Source: Siphonodentalium dalli (taxonomy: Eukaryota; Mollusca; Scaphopoda; Gadilida; Siphonodentaliidae). From it: a stretch of 64,000 nt of DNA. The notes below the pieces were generated by a model. The model searched no databases. It was not told the origin of the DNA and saw only the letters and a list, made by a program, of their open reading frames with translations. The position numbers and the translations under genes were made by a program. Positions 46,893-58,924 of this stretch are shown here, in pieces; position 1 is the first letter of the stretch, and every line of letters begins with the position of its first letter. The stretch is taken from positions 162,893,465-162,957,464 of the forward strand of contig CP136068.1 of NCBI GenBank assembly GCA_032622095.1, written 5' to 3'.

Positions 46893-47219
46893 CGCGAAAT
46901 CCAAGATGGCCGCTGGCAGCCATGTTTTTTTGGCCGAATGACCTCAAAATGACTCATTCCTATTTACATGTCCATGTTAACATCCATGATAAATAGTATG
47001 CACAGAAATTCATATACAGCTGTTTACAGTGAATTTCCCCCCGCAAATCTCTGTTTTAGTGTTAAAAGGGGGGTGGGTGTCAAAAAATGGTCGGAAAAAA
47101 CTGCCGAAAACGGAAAAACATTTGGCGGTGGGGGTGGGTGGGTACAAAAAATGATCGAAAGGGAAAAAATGCCATACGTGCCTGAAATTTTTTCCGACCC
47201 CCCCCCCCCCCCCCCCCTG
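46893..47219 (+). mobile_element. CAGGGGGGG-type TIR element, right part
   Basis: Near-identical to 61430-61742: 'CCAAGATGGCCGCTGGCAGC', 'GGCCGAATGACCTCAAAA', 'GGGGTGGGTGTCAAAAAATGG', ending CATACGTGCCTGAAA, T-run, CCGACC, long C-run, TG at 47219. The left end is not recognised. The peptide frames across it are artefacts of the G/A-rich text. Confidence 0.6.
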
Positions 47220-47794
47220 CAAAGGGGCGAAATATTAAAGCTCCTGTTTAACAATATAGCCTGTATCAGCTAGTTTGTATATAAATATATTATTATACAT
47301 CAATAGGTTGTCTTTTGTTTCAATGAAGTTTAATGAAACCAAATACAAAAGACAATTGTGGAAAATGCAATGCGATTCACGTTGGGTCTGTCTGTTAACA
47401 TTTCCTTGATATATATACGAGTTTCGCGGTGATCGAATGCCGGTGATCCACTGTGTATCCCGGTGATTCGGTATATGAAGGCTTTCAACTCATTATTTGA
47501 ACAAAACTATATTCAATGTTTAACTCTTATGACTCTTTCTATTTTTGGAAAATCGACATGCTCTTATTTTATTATTACTATATATATTTGTATTCACAAA
47601 TTTATATTTGTATTATCATATTTACGGTGTGCTTAATAAACAATACACTATAATAAATAGTCATTATAGCCATGTCACACAATTAACTGGTGAGTAACTT
47701 GGAAATTCAAATATACCTCCGATATTCATTGTCATGCTGTTGATGTCTTGTGTAACAAAGTACTATTTCCAAGCACATGTGATTCTCCTATATG
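47220..47794. other. Intergenic, nothing assignable
   Basis: AT-rich; no repeat partner or gene recognised. It includes 'CTTTTGTTTC...CAATTG' and '(TATTTGTATT)' low-complexity stretches. Confidence 0.3.
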
Positions 47795-49548
47795 CAACAC
47801 AAGCTACAATATACATTTACATATGGACAATTGCAAGCATAGAACAAGGTGTATGTAGAAACTATTACGAGCAACATATCATATTGGGTATGCCTATTTT
47901 CTACCAACCTACTCCATGCCTTTTTCATTTTCCGGCGTCCCTGATTGACGTTGGTGACCGTTGGCAATAACATATCACAAATGAATGCGATTTACGAAGT
48001 CATATATGGTACGAAACGGCTTCCGTGTCAAATGTCACATGATAACGAAATGGCTGCCTCCACTGCAAAAAGTTTTTATTTCATGTCAGCGAATGTATAT
48101 GGTATAGTCGGCTATGTATGGGATCAGCCTATCATCTCAGTGGTGTTTCGTTTTGGGCTGACTTCGCATTGTGTGCCAATCACCGAAATGTATTGATCGC
48201 TTTGCCGGAGCCGAAGGTCACTCAGGCGGAATGTCAATTCTTAAAGGTACCGGTACACAATCCGATACGATGGTTCCCGTATCATCAGATTCCAACAACA
48301 ACAGAACAATTCCTCAAAAGACGCATTAGTTATCAGAATCGATTAAAATCACCTCAAAATAATGCTATAAACCACTGTCAACTCTAGTATATAAAAAAAC
48401 GTGTTATCAACGTTGTGTTCAACGCAATTAGGTATCGAAAGTATGCCTGTTGGCTCGTCGAATATTTGCTAGGCCGCCAAAAATTGCGGATGGTGAAAAA
48501 TAGAGATTTAATAAAATCGATATCTGATAACTCTGAGCTTTGATGGATGGGTTCCTCGAATTAAATATTTTTTAACCCGGATATCGAAGCCAAAGAAACA
48601 GTAATTTATGAGCGTTAATTCGGATTATGTATCTTTAAGCTTGCATGAATTAATTCAGACATGCGTTTTCAGAATTAAATACGCATGGCACCAAGCCTGG
48701 GTTGTCGTTGCTTGGATAACACACTGTGACACGATAAAGATTACCCAAAGCGAACACTACACCTCTATACTCGGCCACCGTTAAGATCCCCTTTCACTGC
48801 CACTCAGCATCACAGACGGATTCCCCACTGACAAGCAAACAATATATGTATACAAGCATTGTGGGTGTATATATAAGTAACATATGGTATCTCAAGTATC
48901 GCTTGGAATAATGTGTTGAAACTTCATATGTGACTACACAGGCATCGCAAGTTCATAGCCACTCACGCCACCACCATATATGTCAGGTGACCTTGGTGGC
49001 CATCTTGGTTTACACACTAATGGCTGTGTTTGATGCCTATTCATGCATATATGGGTATGTTTATATATGTGATTATGTGTGCTATATATAGAAGCAGAAA
49101 ATAATGTTATTGCCAGAAATTGGTCATTCTCAACATTTATTTATCACGTTAGTTGTCATCTTTCAGGGAGGGACCCATACCCGTACAAACTGTGCTATAT
49201 ATACCCATATTTGAATAGGTCACATGACTGTGGTTTTATTACCATAAACTTATGCGTGAGTAGTCGCATATCCCATGTACATACATGTATAGGTGTGGTT
49301 AATGCATTAACATTTCGATATATCGTAAATGTCTGACATATGTTGTTGGACCATATAGACATATTGATATGTTGGAGCCACATTGGCCACATCAAATTGG
49401 TCACGTGACCTTGGTGGCCATCTTGGATCTAAATGTACATATATCACCAGTATGGCCGCATGTTTTGGGTATTTTCCGACTTCATTGTGTTACAAGCATT
49501 TGATGAACATATCATATTGGGTAGGTTGCTGTATTTGAGTTTCCATTT
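47795..49548 (+). repeat. 1.75-kb direct duplication, left copy
   Basis: Co-linear with 51243-53024 over its whole length ('TTTTTCATTTTCCGGCGTCCC', 'CACATGATAACGAAATGGCTGCC', 'GGATCAGCCTATCATCTCAG', 'ACATATTGATATGTTGGAGCC', 'GAGTTTCCATTTT'). A frame running through CIDRFAGAEG(H/Y)SGGMSILKG is open in the right copy but has stops in this one. It carries two 'GTGACCTTGGTGGCCATCTTGG' modules (48985 and 49406). Confidence 0.75.
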
Positions 49549-49770
49549 TGTATTGTGAAAACTGTGAGTGCCATAAGTCTGAGTCTTTGGAGATGTAGAT
49601 GCTCACAGTTTGCAAGCTTTACGAGAAAGTCATAATCAGATGTATAGTCGTTATAGATAAAAACGAAAGGCCCTCTCCTGAACTTTCTCCAGTCTGTCGG
49701 TAGAAGACACACTGCAGAACTGCCAGATAAGAAGGCAGTAATTAAAACAAAGATTACTATTTTCAAGCAC
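49515..49770 (-). mobile_element. Non-LTR retrotransposon 3' fragment (CR1/Jockey-like)
   Basis: The minus strand reads CFNYCLLIWQFCSVSSTDRL, then EKVQERAFRF. After a frame change it reads IYNDYTSDYDFLVKLANCEH and LHLQRLRLMALTVF. The order 'NYC..W..C', 'LE..QERA.RF', 'Y....L...', 'L..RR...L' is the conserved region after the RT domain of CR1/Jockey-type LINEs. The frameshift and the length of about 85 residues make it a dead 5'-truncated remnant. Confidence 0.65.
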
Positions 49771-50111
49771 ATGGGATTCTCCTACATGTATATCTCTTTC
49801 GCTGCCAAACGCGCATAAATGCGAACGTCGGAGACGCTGCCAATCGCGCATTTTTGCGAATTTGGTATGTAGTCTAATCTATGGGATATAACTCTATTCT
49901 TTCCGGCATGTTTGACAGTGTACAATGTATTTATCTGTAGTACTGTTGCGCGCGAACAATTTAAAGCGACAATGTCCTCAAGGTCATGCTATTTCTGACG
50001 TTATGGGAGTACAGTCAGAGCCGGAATATTGCGCCATTGTTGTTAGCACGTGGTTATCAGTCGAAAATGGCTGCTCGCAAAAGACTCAGGACTGAAGAAG
50101 TTATTGTTATT

Positions 50112-50466
50112 ACCTCTATACTCTAATGATCGAGGGGCGCCTGCGGCGCATAAGATACTTATACCTATTAATTATGTGGGCAGTAGCCTCTATAGGGGCG
50201 CCTGCGGCGCATTAGATACTATGGGTGGCGGGATGGGGTGGTGGGTGGGTAACTAACCTTTATACTCTAATGATCGAGGGGCACCTGCGGCGCATAAGAT
50301 AATTATACCTATTATTTATGTGGGCAGTAGCCTCTATATGGGCCCCTGCGGCGCATAAGATCCTATGGGTGGCGGGATAGGGTGGCGGGTGGGTAACTAT
50401 AACCTCTATACTCTAATGATCGAGGGTCGCTTGCGCGGGCGCATAAGATACTTATACCTATTATTT
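50112..50466 (+). repeat. 145-bp tandem repeat, two and a half units
   Basis: Units start with ACCT(C/T)TATACTCTAATGATCG at 50112, 50256 and 50402. Each contains GCGCCTGCGGCGCATAAGAT, 'CTTATACCTATTA', 'GTGGGCAGTAGCCTC', and a G-rich end 'GGGTGGCGGGATGGGGTGG'. The CGCCTGCGGCG core is palindromic. Non-coding. Confidence 0.75.
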
Positions 50467-51242
50467 ATAATACACCTTTACTGGTTTTGAACAACCTTTG
50501 TCTATTGTATCGTTTTCCAGTGGTGATAACAGGCAAGTAAATCAATTATGCTGGTGAGTTGACCATGCGTACGCCCGCGTGACCCATATAATTCACATAA
50601 ATCATCGTAAAACCCAATTTTCCTGAAATTCAAGATGGCCGCCAAGATCACGTGACTTATAAGGGGCGGAGCAGGGTCATATGTCCCCCTGCAGGTATAT
50701 ATACATATGGGTATGGTTATATATATATCTATATTTGGAATTGTACCTATCAGGGAATATTCAAGCAACAAAAGCACGAACTCAGCAAAGTGCGCCATTG
50801 TATCCCATTTTGCTACAAATAGGTGGCAACTTGCATAAATCCAAAATGGACGCCAAGGTCACGTGATCTATTTTATGTCCAAAGTGGGTTCATATAGGTA
50901 GCTCCCGTGTACCTTACTGTTGGACATCGTATAATTGGGTTGAAAATTAGAAAACAAACAACACACCCATTCATACCCACACAAAATGTACATATACAGG
51001 CAAATAGCCACTAATCCAAGATGGCCGCCAATGTCACGTGACCTTGGTGGGCGTGTCCACGGTGGCATTCGACAGGGTATACCTATGTCTATATACATGT
51101 GAAGTTTCAACTAATTATATTAGAAACTGCTTGAGATATAATGTATTACCCATATATACCTGAAATACATGGATGTATGTACAGAATGCGTGGCACTGGG
51201 GGGTAAGTCTGTGGTGGCGGGTGGCAACGGAAGAGATATTCA
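50467..51242. repeat. Dispersed modules with AAGATGGCCGCC next to CACGTGAC
   Basis: Three modules lie at about 50632-50654, 50842-50866 and 51018-51042, each pairing an AAGATGGCCGCC-like word (or AAAATGGACGCC) with TCACGTGA. The inverted form (CACGTGACCTTGGTGGCC) recurs at 49399 and 52875. They appear to be one repeat's conserved core. No gene is seen. Confidence 0.5.
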
Positions 51243-53024
51243 ACACAGGCTACGTGGTGTAGATTTACATATTGGCAATTGCATGCATAGTACAAGATGT
51301 ATGTACAAACTTGTATGAGCAACACAGCGTATTGGGTATGACTATTTTCTACCCACCCGCCCCTGCCTTTTTCATTTTCCGGCGTCCCTGCTTGAAGTGG
51401 TGAAAGTTGACAAAAACTGATCACAACTGAATGCGATTTATGAAGTACGGTACTATATGGTACGAAACGTCTTCCATTTCGTTATCATGTGATATTTATG
51501 TCACATGATAACGAAATGGCTGCCCCCACAGCAAAAAGTTAGTGTTCTCAAACGAAACAATTGTTTTTTTATTTCATGTCAGCGAATGTATATGGTATAG
51601 TCGGCTATGTATGGGATCAGCCTATCATCTCAGTTGTGTTTCGTTTTGGGCCGACTTCGCATTGTGTGCCAATCACCGAAATGTATTGATCGCTTCGCCG
51701 GAGCCGAAGGTTACTCAGGCGGAATGTCAATTCTTAAAGGCACACAATCCGATACGATGGTTCCCGTATCATCAGATTCCAACAACAACAGAACATTTCC
51801 TCAAAAGACGCATTCCTTATCAGAATCGATTAATCACCTGAAAATAATGCTAACCACTGTCAACTCTAGTATAACAAAAAACGTTATCAACGTTGTGTTC
51901 GATCAACGCAATTTGGTATCGAAAGTATGCCGGTTGGCTTGTCGAATATTTGCTAGGCCGCCAAAAATTGCAGATGGTGAAAAATAGAGATTTAATAATC
52001 GATATATGATAACTCTGAGCTTTGTTGGATGGGTTCCTCGACTCGAATTAAATATTTTTTAACCCCGATATCGAAGCCAAAGAAACAGTAATTTGTGAGC
52101 ATTAATTCGGATTATGTATCTTAAAGCTTGCATGAATGAATTCAGACAGGCGTTTTCAGAATTAAATACGCATGGCACCTAGCCTGGGTTGTCGTTGCTT
52201 GGATAACACACACGATAAAGATCACCCAAAGCGAACACTACACCACAATACTCGGCCACCGTTAAGATCCCCTTTCACTACCACTCAGCACCACAGACGG
52301 ATTCCCCACAAGCAAACAATACATGTATATATACAAGCATTGTGGGTGTATATATAAGTAACATAGGGCATCTCAAGTATCGCTTGGAATAATGTGTTGA
52401 AACTTCATATGTGACTACACATAGGCATCGCAAGTTCATAGCCACTCACGCCACCACCATATATGTCAGGTGATCGTGGTGGCCATCTTGGTTTACACAC
52501 TAATGGCTGTGTTTGATGCCTATTCATGCATATATGGGTATATATGTGATTATGTGTGCTATAGAAGCAGAAAATAATTTTATTGCCAGAAATTGGTCAT
52601 TCTCAACATTTATTTATCACGTTAGTTGTCATCTTTCAGGGAGGGACCCATACCCGTACAAAATGTGCTATATATATACCCATATTTGAATAGGTCACAT
52701 GACCGTGGTTATTATCATAAACTTATGCGTGAGTAGTCGCATATCCCATGTACATACATGTATAGGTGTGGTTAATGCATTAACATTTCGATATATCGTA
52801 AATGTCTGACTTATGTTGTTGGACCATATAGACATATTGATATGTTGGAGCCACATTGGCCACATCAAATTGGTCACGTGACCTTGGTGGCCATCTTGGA
52901 TCTACATATAACACCAGTATGGCCGTATGTTTTGGGTATTTTCCGACTTCATTGTGTTATAAGCATTTGATGAACATATCATATTAGGTAGGTTGTTGTA
53001 TTTGAGTTTCCATTTTATATTATT
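51243..53024 (+). repeat. 1.78-kb direct duplication, right copy
   Basis: Co-linear partner of 47795-49548. Small indels distinguish the two (for example the CCGGTA present after 'CTTAAAGGTA' on the left only). After 53024 the copies diverge where the left copy enters the LINE remnant. Confidence 0.75.
51607..51987 (+). pseudogene. Open frame in the right duplication copy, function unknown
   Basis: A 126-codon frame begins MYGISLSSQLCFVLGRLRIV and contains CIDRFAGAEGYSGGMSILKG and VPVSSDSNNNRT. It is interrupted by stops in the left copy (TGA before the RIVC segment, TAG after PQKTH). It has mixed, protein-like composition but no family I recognise, and no splice or polyadenylation support. 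It may be a relic of a coding sequence carried by the repeat, or chance. Confidence 0.2.
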
Positions 53025-53947
53025 GGTAAAAATGTGATAGCTAGAGATACACACGTGACCTATGAAAAGACCACGTGACCAAGTGCCCTTATATAACGGT
53101 TCACGTTATACAGTCCTATATACATGCAGAGACTGCCTCTTATCTGCACTATCTCACACTTTTCCTGGTGTTATATAGTCTGGAACTTATAACAAATATC
53201 ATGTGTACATGTATGTGCCCATCACTGGAACGCGTATGCGTTATATTCACTGGACGGCCATATTTACACCACATGTACCCGTCCTGCTGGCAGTATGTAC
53301 CCGATTTCGACTCAAGTCGCTATCGGCAGTGTATGTGTAATTCGACTGTAGTCACGATCGGCAGTGAACGAGTTAAGATCCGCTATTCTGTTCACGTTAT
53401 ATGGTGAACACCGCGCCCCACGCGGCCTGGTTATTGTGGAATGACCTATATAGGCTCGGCATCCATTTCGAGATATTTTGGGTCCGTCATAAATATTTTG
53501 CATATATTATACATAGCCTATATAATTATGCACACCATTCCGTTCAAGTATATATATATGCTAATCCACCCCCGCCAGATTCACAAGTTTGCAGCGAAAC
53601 CCGGGGAGATAAGACGGTTCTGATTGAATGACGCGCCGTTTCTGAGATAAATATCTGTCATTTTGTTAAAGTATCCCCACGGCCCGATTCATAAAGTTTT
53701 ACATATATAGCGAAACGTAGGGGGATGACGATTATAAATATGGATTTGTGAGATTATATGGATGAAAGAACGATACCAGTTGTCGGATACAATAATAATA
53801 ATATCCTGCACAAATACCCACCATTCCGTTCATGCTACCCCCACTCACCCCACCGTCATGATTACCCAAATTTTCAGCGAAACGCGGGGGTGATAATGTG
53901 ACGGAATAACGTAATAACTTGTATAATCTATATATATAATTTATATA
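53025..53947. other. Intergenic with a weak duplicated segment
   Basis: 'CACACCATTCCGTTCA' / 'CCCACCATTCCGTTCATG' followed by 'CAGCGAAACSCGGGG' occurs at about 53530 and 53818, a diverged repeat about 290 bp apart. No gene seen. Confidence 0.35.
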
Positions 53948-56900
53948 TCTATATTTGCGAATGTCTGTCTGTCTGTGTTCTATAGAAATTCACAGGGGAC
54001 CACCTAGATGGCACAAAAGGGGTCTAATAGGGGTAACTTTTTACGAGAAAGATAATGGCGAGGGTTAGAATTTTCTAAAGTGACGCCGCTGTTGTCAGGG
54101 GTAGAAAAGGGGGAGGGGCAGAAAAAAATTGGCGCCGATTGCCACCAAACTTATATATAATCATCCCCATAATATGAGGAATCTAATGGTGTGGTTTAAA
54201 TATGTCAAACGTCGCGCCGTTCGCGTCAGGGATGCCCGGAAGGGGAGAGGGGCACCAAAATTGATCTATATTTGCGAATGTCTGTCTGTCTGTGTTCTAT
54301 AGAAATTCACAGGGGACCACCTAGATGGCACAAAAGGGGTCTAATAGGGGTAACTTTTTACGAGAAAGATAATGGCGAGGGTTAGAATTTTCTAAAGTGA
54401 CGCCGTTGTTGTCAAGGGTAGAAAAGGGAGAGGGGCAGACAAAAAATTGGCGCCGATTGCCACCAAACTTATATATAATCATCCCCATAATATGAGGAAT
54501 CTAATGGTGTGGTTTAAATATGTCAAACGTCGCGCCGTTCGCGTCAGGGATGCCCGGAAGGGGAGAGGTGCACCAAAATTGATCAAAATAATTTTAGCGC
54601 CGAATTCCACCAAATTGATGCACATTCTTCTGAGGTCTTCTCCATGATACAAGGAATATTATTGTGTGATTTAAAGACGCCAAAATGGTGTCGTTGGGAT
54701 GAGATATTAGAGGGGGCGGTGGGTGGGTACTAAATCTGATAAGAATTGGTTTAGTCGCCGATTGCCACGAAACTTATACAAATTCATCCCCATGGTATGA
54801 GGTGTCTAACGGCGTGGCTTAAAGCTGTCACAAGTGGGGTCATTCGAGTCAGGGTGCACTGAAAGGGAGAGGGGCACCAAAATGGATACAACATATTTTT
54901 AGCGCCAATTTCCACCAAATAGATACACATTCTTATCCATGATATGAGGAATCTAATCGTGTGATTTTTAAGACGTCATATTGGTGAGAGATGCTTTGGT
55001 GAGATATTTCGGTGGGGTGGGGTGGGGTTTATCACTAAATTTGATAAAAAATTGTTTAGTCGCGGATTAGCACCAAACTTACAAATAATAATCCCCTGAT
55101 ATCAGGAGTCTAAGTGTGTGGTTTAAAGATGTCAAAAGTGGGGCCATTCGAGTCAGGGGTGCCTAGGTGGTGAGAGGGACACACACATTGATAAACAATA
55201 AGTTTAGCGCCGATTTCCACCTGATTGATGCATATTCTTCTCCGTGATACGAATAATCTAATCATGTGGTTTAAATGCGCCAAATTGGTGGCTTTTTGGT
55301 GAGATATATGCAATGGTGGCCCTAAATTTGATACGAATTTGTATACTCGCCAATTTTAATAAATTATATATATATTCATCTCTATAATGAGTCTAAGTGT
55401 GTGGTTTAATGATGTCAAAAGTGGCGCCGCTTGAATCCGATATAGGGACAGGAGGGTCACTAAAAACTTATAAAAATATGTTTAGTGCCAATTACCATCA
55501 AACTCATACACGTTCTTCTCAAATGATACAATGAATCAAATATTTGCGAATGTCTGTCTGCGTTCTATATATAACTTTAAGGGTACAATCGAGATGGCAC
55601 CAAGGCGGTCTAACAGGGGTAACCCTTTACGAGTAAGATAATGGTGCAGGTTAATATTTTCTAAAGTGACGTTGTTGGTGTCAGGGGATGGCTATATTAG
55701 CGCAGATTTCGACGAAATTGATATATTAGTCTTCTCCTTGATACGAGGAATATAAACGTGTGATTTAAATACGCAAAATTGGTGCCGTTTTGGATGAGAG
55801 ATGGGGGGGGGGTAATAACTATGATAAGAATTTGTTTAGTTGCCGATTATCACCAAACTTATATACAATAATCTCCATTATATAATGCATGCATGAGTCT
55901 AATAGACGTGGTTTAAATATGACAAAAGTGGCACGGTTCAAGTCATGCATGAGTGGAGTTGCACCAAAGTTGATCCAAATATATTTAGCACTGATTCCAC
56001 CAAACTCATGCACGTTCTTCTCTAATGATATGATGAATTAAATGGGGTCGTTTGGGTCACGGATGGCGAGAGGAGATTCACTTTCATTTATAAGATTGTC
56101 CAATTCGCCGATATCCAACAAAATTACATAGTCATCTCCCAGGCCATCTCCATGTCGTTATAAGGAGTTTTTGGCATTCAAATTTCACAATCTCGACAAA
56201 TGGTGACCGAATTAAGTCACTTGAACAATACTATCTTCTCAACTGTCATATTTATATGGGGATGCAAATCAGGGCATTCCTATAATGATCTAGCAACACA
56301 TATACATAGAATAAAGCATTAAAAGTATATTTATATCAATCTATTTAAGAGATACATATATTCATTCAAACCGAGGGACATTGAATCGTCAGAGGATTGC
56401 ATATTAGAATGGCTCATGTATATATTATAACACGATTTAGTCTGTCCCATTCAATATAGTTTCCACAAAAAAAGTTACAGTTGCCAAGAGATATGGAAAT
56501 GTAGAGCAGGCCTGTTCAAAAATAGTGGTCACAGTGTTCAATCAAATATGGTTACTTCTGAGATAAAGGAAAACGCAGTCCGTAGCACATGCCATTTCAG
56601 GATCCTCCAATAGTGACATCTGACAAGAGTATATATATCTGCCCTATACAGAGGATTTCTTTAATTTGTTTAGAACAGACTCATCGCCTAACATAAACAG
56701 CTCAAAATATCGCTGTGTCTGCCACATGTAGCTGCTATACTAGCATAACATCATTTCTTTTAAACTGAAAATGATTAGCCTGTCCAGAGGAGCACCTGGA
56801 CATATCTTTAAAACATATGTATCTTCATGAAGATATGATAAACTTGATTGATTGATTGATTGATACATCTCTATGTAAAACACAATTGTCGTCTTTTATT

Positions 56901-57104
56901 TTTTCGAACTAATGTGTTTATGATGTTTATGTTTCATGCTATAACATATGAAGTATACGCAGTTGTAAATAAATAAATATTTCTTTATTGGTGGGACGAA
57001 TTAAACGCGATAAACAAAATGATAATCGCTCCGACCTGACAAAGTGAGCCACTACTTATATTCCATGTGTACGAATCATGTTTTGTGATACCATTTGGAT
57101 ATAC
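53948..57104 (+). mobile_element. Helitron family A, with duplicated 5' module, 3'-truncated
   Basis: TCTATATTTGCGAATG termini occur at 53948 and again at 54265. The 317-bp first module is almost identical to the start of the second, so the 5' end is tandemly duplicated. The remainder follows the family order, including the internal 5' relic at about 55540 ('AAATATTTGCGAATGTCTG') and the 3'-half landmarks 'GAGCAGGCCTGTTCAAAAATAG' and 'GGTGGGACGAATTAAACGCG'. The match ends at 'TACCATTTGGATATACA' (57104), without the hairpin/CTAG end. Confidence 0.7.
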
Positions 57105-57264
57105 AAGACGAAAACGCCCTCATCGAATCTGATCGAAGCGAGCATCATTTGTTGAAACAGTTTACCGAATATTGACGTTCACTTCTGTTAACACTGTGAG
57201 TATATCAATACAAAACAGCCCCATCTCGAAAGCAGCTGCCCTCGTGCTAATGCCGACTTGAGTG

Positions 57265-57890
57265 AGACGGTTTTGGATTAGGCTTAAGACAGATTATGGA
57301 GCTAATCCCTGACGCCGCGTTAGCTGCTGTGCAGAGGAGCCGGATTGTGAATGCTGTCAGTTGGTCTCTCCAGACTGACAGGGGCTCTCTGGTCCTCTGC
57401 GTAGAATTCCGGACAGAAGATGCTGGCATCCAGAGGTCTACTGCCCGGGACAGGACCATCTAGCAGGGACTCCATGGATCTACCGGACGTCCCTGCTGGC
57501 GTCACCACCAAGGCTCCCCTGTGGACTCGGAAATGGAGATTGGTCGACCACCACCGTATCCACAGATGACACCGAAGTACGAAGAGCAGCCGGTGTCACC
57601 CCCCCCCCCCGGGAGAGGGAGTCAAAGAATGAAGACTCGACCGCCTGCACAGCGACCTCCTATACAAACTCCAATATCTATGCACAAAAGCTGACAAAGC
57701 CCTCATCCTCGAAAGAAAGATCTACGAGGGTGCAGATGCGGCCGATCCAGCTGACAGAAAATTCCGACATTCCACCCGGAATGATGCTGGAGTAAAAGAA
57801 ACGCACGTCTACTATCCACCTACTCCTTCGAAACCAGCAGCACGTCCACTAGGGACAGAGAAACAACAAAAAAAGAAGAAACCTTATTGA
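57265..57890 (+). pseudogene. GC-rich coding relic, probable retroelement ORF
   Basis: Composition jumps to GC-rich compared with the surroundings, and protein-like frames follow each other. Frame 1 (57296-57463) reads MELIPDAALAAVQRSRIVNA and SLQTDRGSLVLCVEFRTED to a TAG. Frame 2 (57533-57694) reads MEIGRPPPYPQMTPKYEEQP and runs into a C12 tract. Frame 3 (to TGA 57888) reads DLLYKLQYLCTKADKALILE and HVYYPPTPSKPAARPLGTEK, with a Lys-rich end. Two or more frameshifts, one probably at the C-tract, break one original frame. It resembles a transposon-encoded, proline-rich structural-type protein, but I cannot assign a family. Confidence 0.4.
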
Positions 57891-57940
57891 TTATGTCAAA
57901 ATTTGTGTGTGTTTTTTTTTCTTCTTTTTTTCTTGTTCTA

Positions 57941-57946
57941 AATAAA
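57941..57946 (+). terminator. AATAAA after the coding relic
   Basis: A canonical AATAAA lies 51 bp after the last stop of the relic, followed by GGCAAAGGCATGAGG and a GGGCC...GGCCC hairpin (57975-57991). This fits a 3' end of a retroelement transcript. Confidence 0.35.
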
Positions 57947-58282
57947 GGCAAAGGCATGAGGGATTAAGGAGAGGGCCTATCGGCCCTTTCGACAATCCCG
58001 GGGCCAGCCACCCCAAACCACTCTCTCTACATCTCGAAAGCTATGAGAGCGTATAGTTATACACGAGGGAGGGTAGATGTTTCATGTGTTTATCTCAAAG
58101 CATATTATTATAAAAGCGAATATTATTATGTGTATTTTGTAGGGCAAATCTCTATGTGGCTTTAAGTCATATATATAGAAAATAGTTTTATGGTAATCCA
58201 CGTGCATTTCTGGTAATTCGTAGCGAATGATTTTCTAGCGATTCGCCGCTGGATAGTTATATAACAACACCTAATATTTACA

Positions 58283-58357
58283 TAACCCATCCGTGTTACA
58301 ACCCATCCGTGTTACTCCGTGTTACAACCCATCCGTGTTACAACCCATCCGTGTTAC
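58283..58357 (+). repeat. 16-bp tandem repeat CATCCGTGTTACAACC
   Basis: AACCCATCCGTGTTAC is repeated four times, with one shortened unit (TCCGTGTTAC). It lies upstream of the first visible NIT2 exon, in the preceding intron or promoter region. Confidence 0.8.
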
Positions 58358-58924
58358 ACTAAATCCTGTTCGGTGATTGGTCATCATACCACAATAACAC
58401 ACGTTGACATAATTTGACCTAATCACTAAAAGCGGTCAGCAGAATCATGGGCGGATTTGCAAAGTTCAGCCGAATTCCATCTGAAGCCAGTTATTTATAT
58501 CGATATCACGTCGTCGTTGCTAAGTGCTTGAAAATCTTATATTGGTCTGACTTAATGTCCTGCTTAGGCTAGTCTCAAATTCTCGGCAGATTTTGTGAAA
58601 ATAAATAAAAATATACTCAGCTTTTTATGGGAATAAATCATCAAAAAGCTATATAAATTGAAGAAATGAATGTAGTGGGTGTATGAGTTATCGGGGGTTA
58701 CGGCGCTTTGGGCGTTGTGGGAACACTTATTGGGAACCGCTTTGCAGTTCCCACAATGTGTCCCAACGTACACCGCACCATATCCCAAATAACACACACT
58801 ACATTAATTTCTTAAATAAACAATAAGGTGGTTGCTAATCCCTGTAATATGCTAATCAGTGCGAAAATACATTGATGTTGTTATTTGACTCGCTTCATTA
58901 ATGGATTTTTTTAAATTTTTGCAG
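58358..58924. other. Probable NIT2 upstream intron or 5' region
   Basis: No convincing coding exon. A first exon supplying the start codon and ending in phase 1 (one base joining CC) is expected somewhere upstream, but it is too short to identify. The acceptor TTTTTGCAG ends at 58924. Confidence 0.35.

Noticed and set aside
46968-47273. 101-codon frame with poly-Pro and Gly runs
   Set aside because: It is created by G-rich and C-run blocks of the TIR element; the same text at 61.4-61.7 kb shows it is a repeat.
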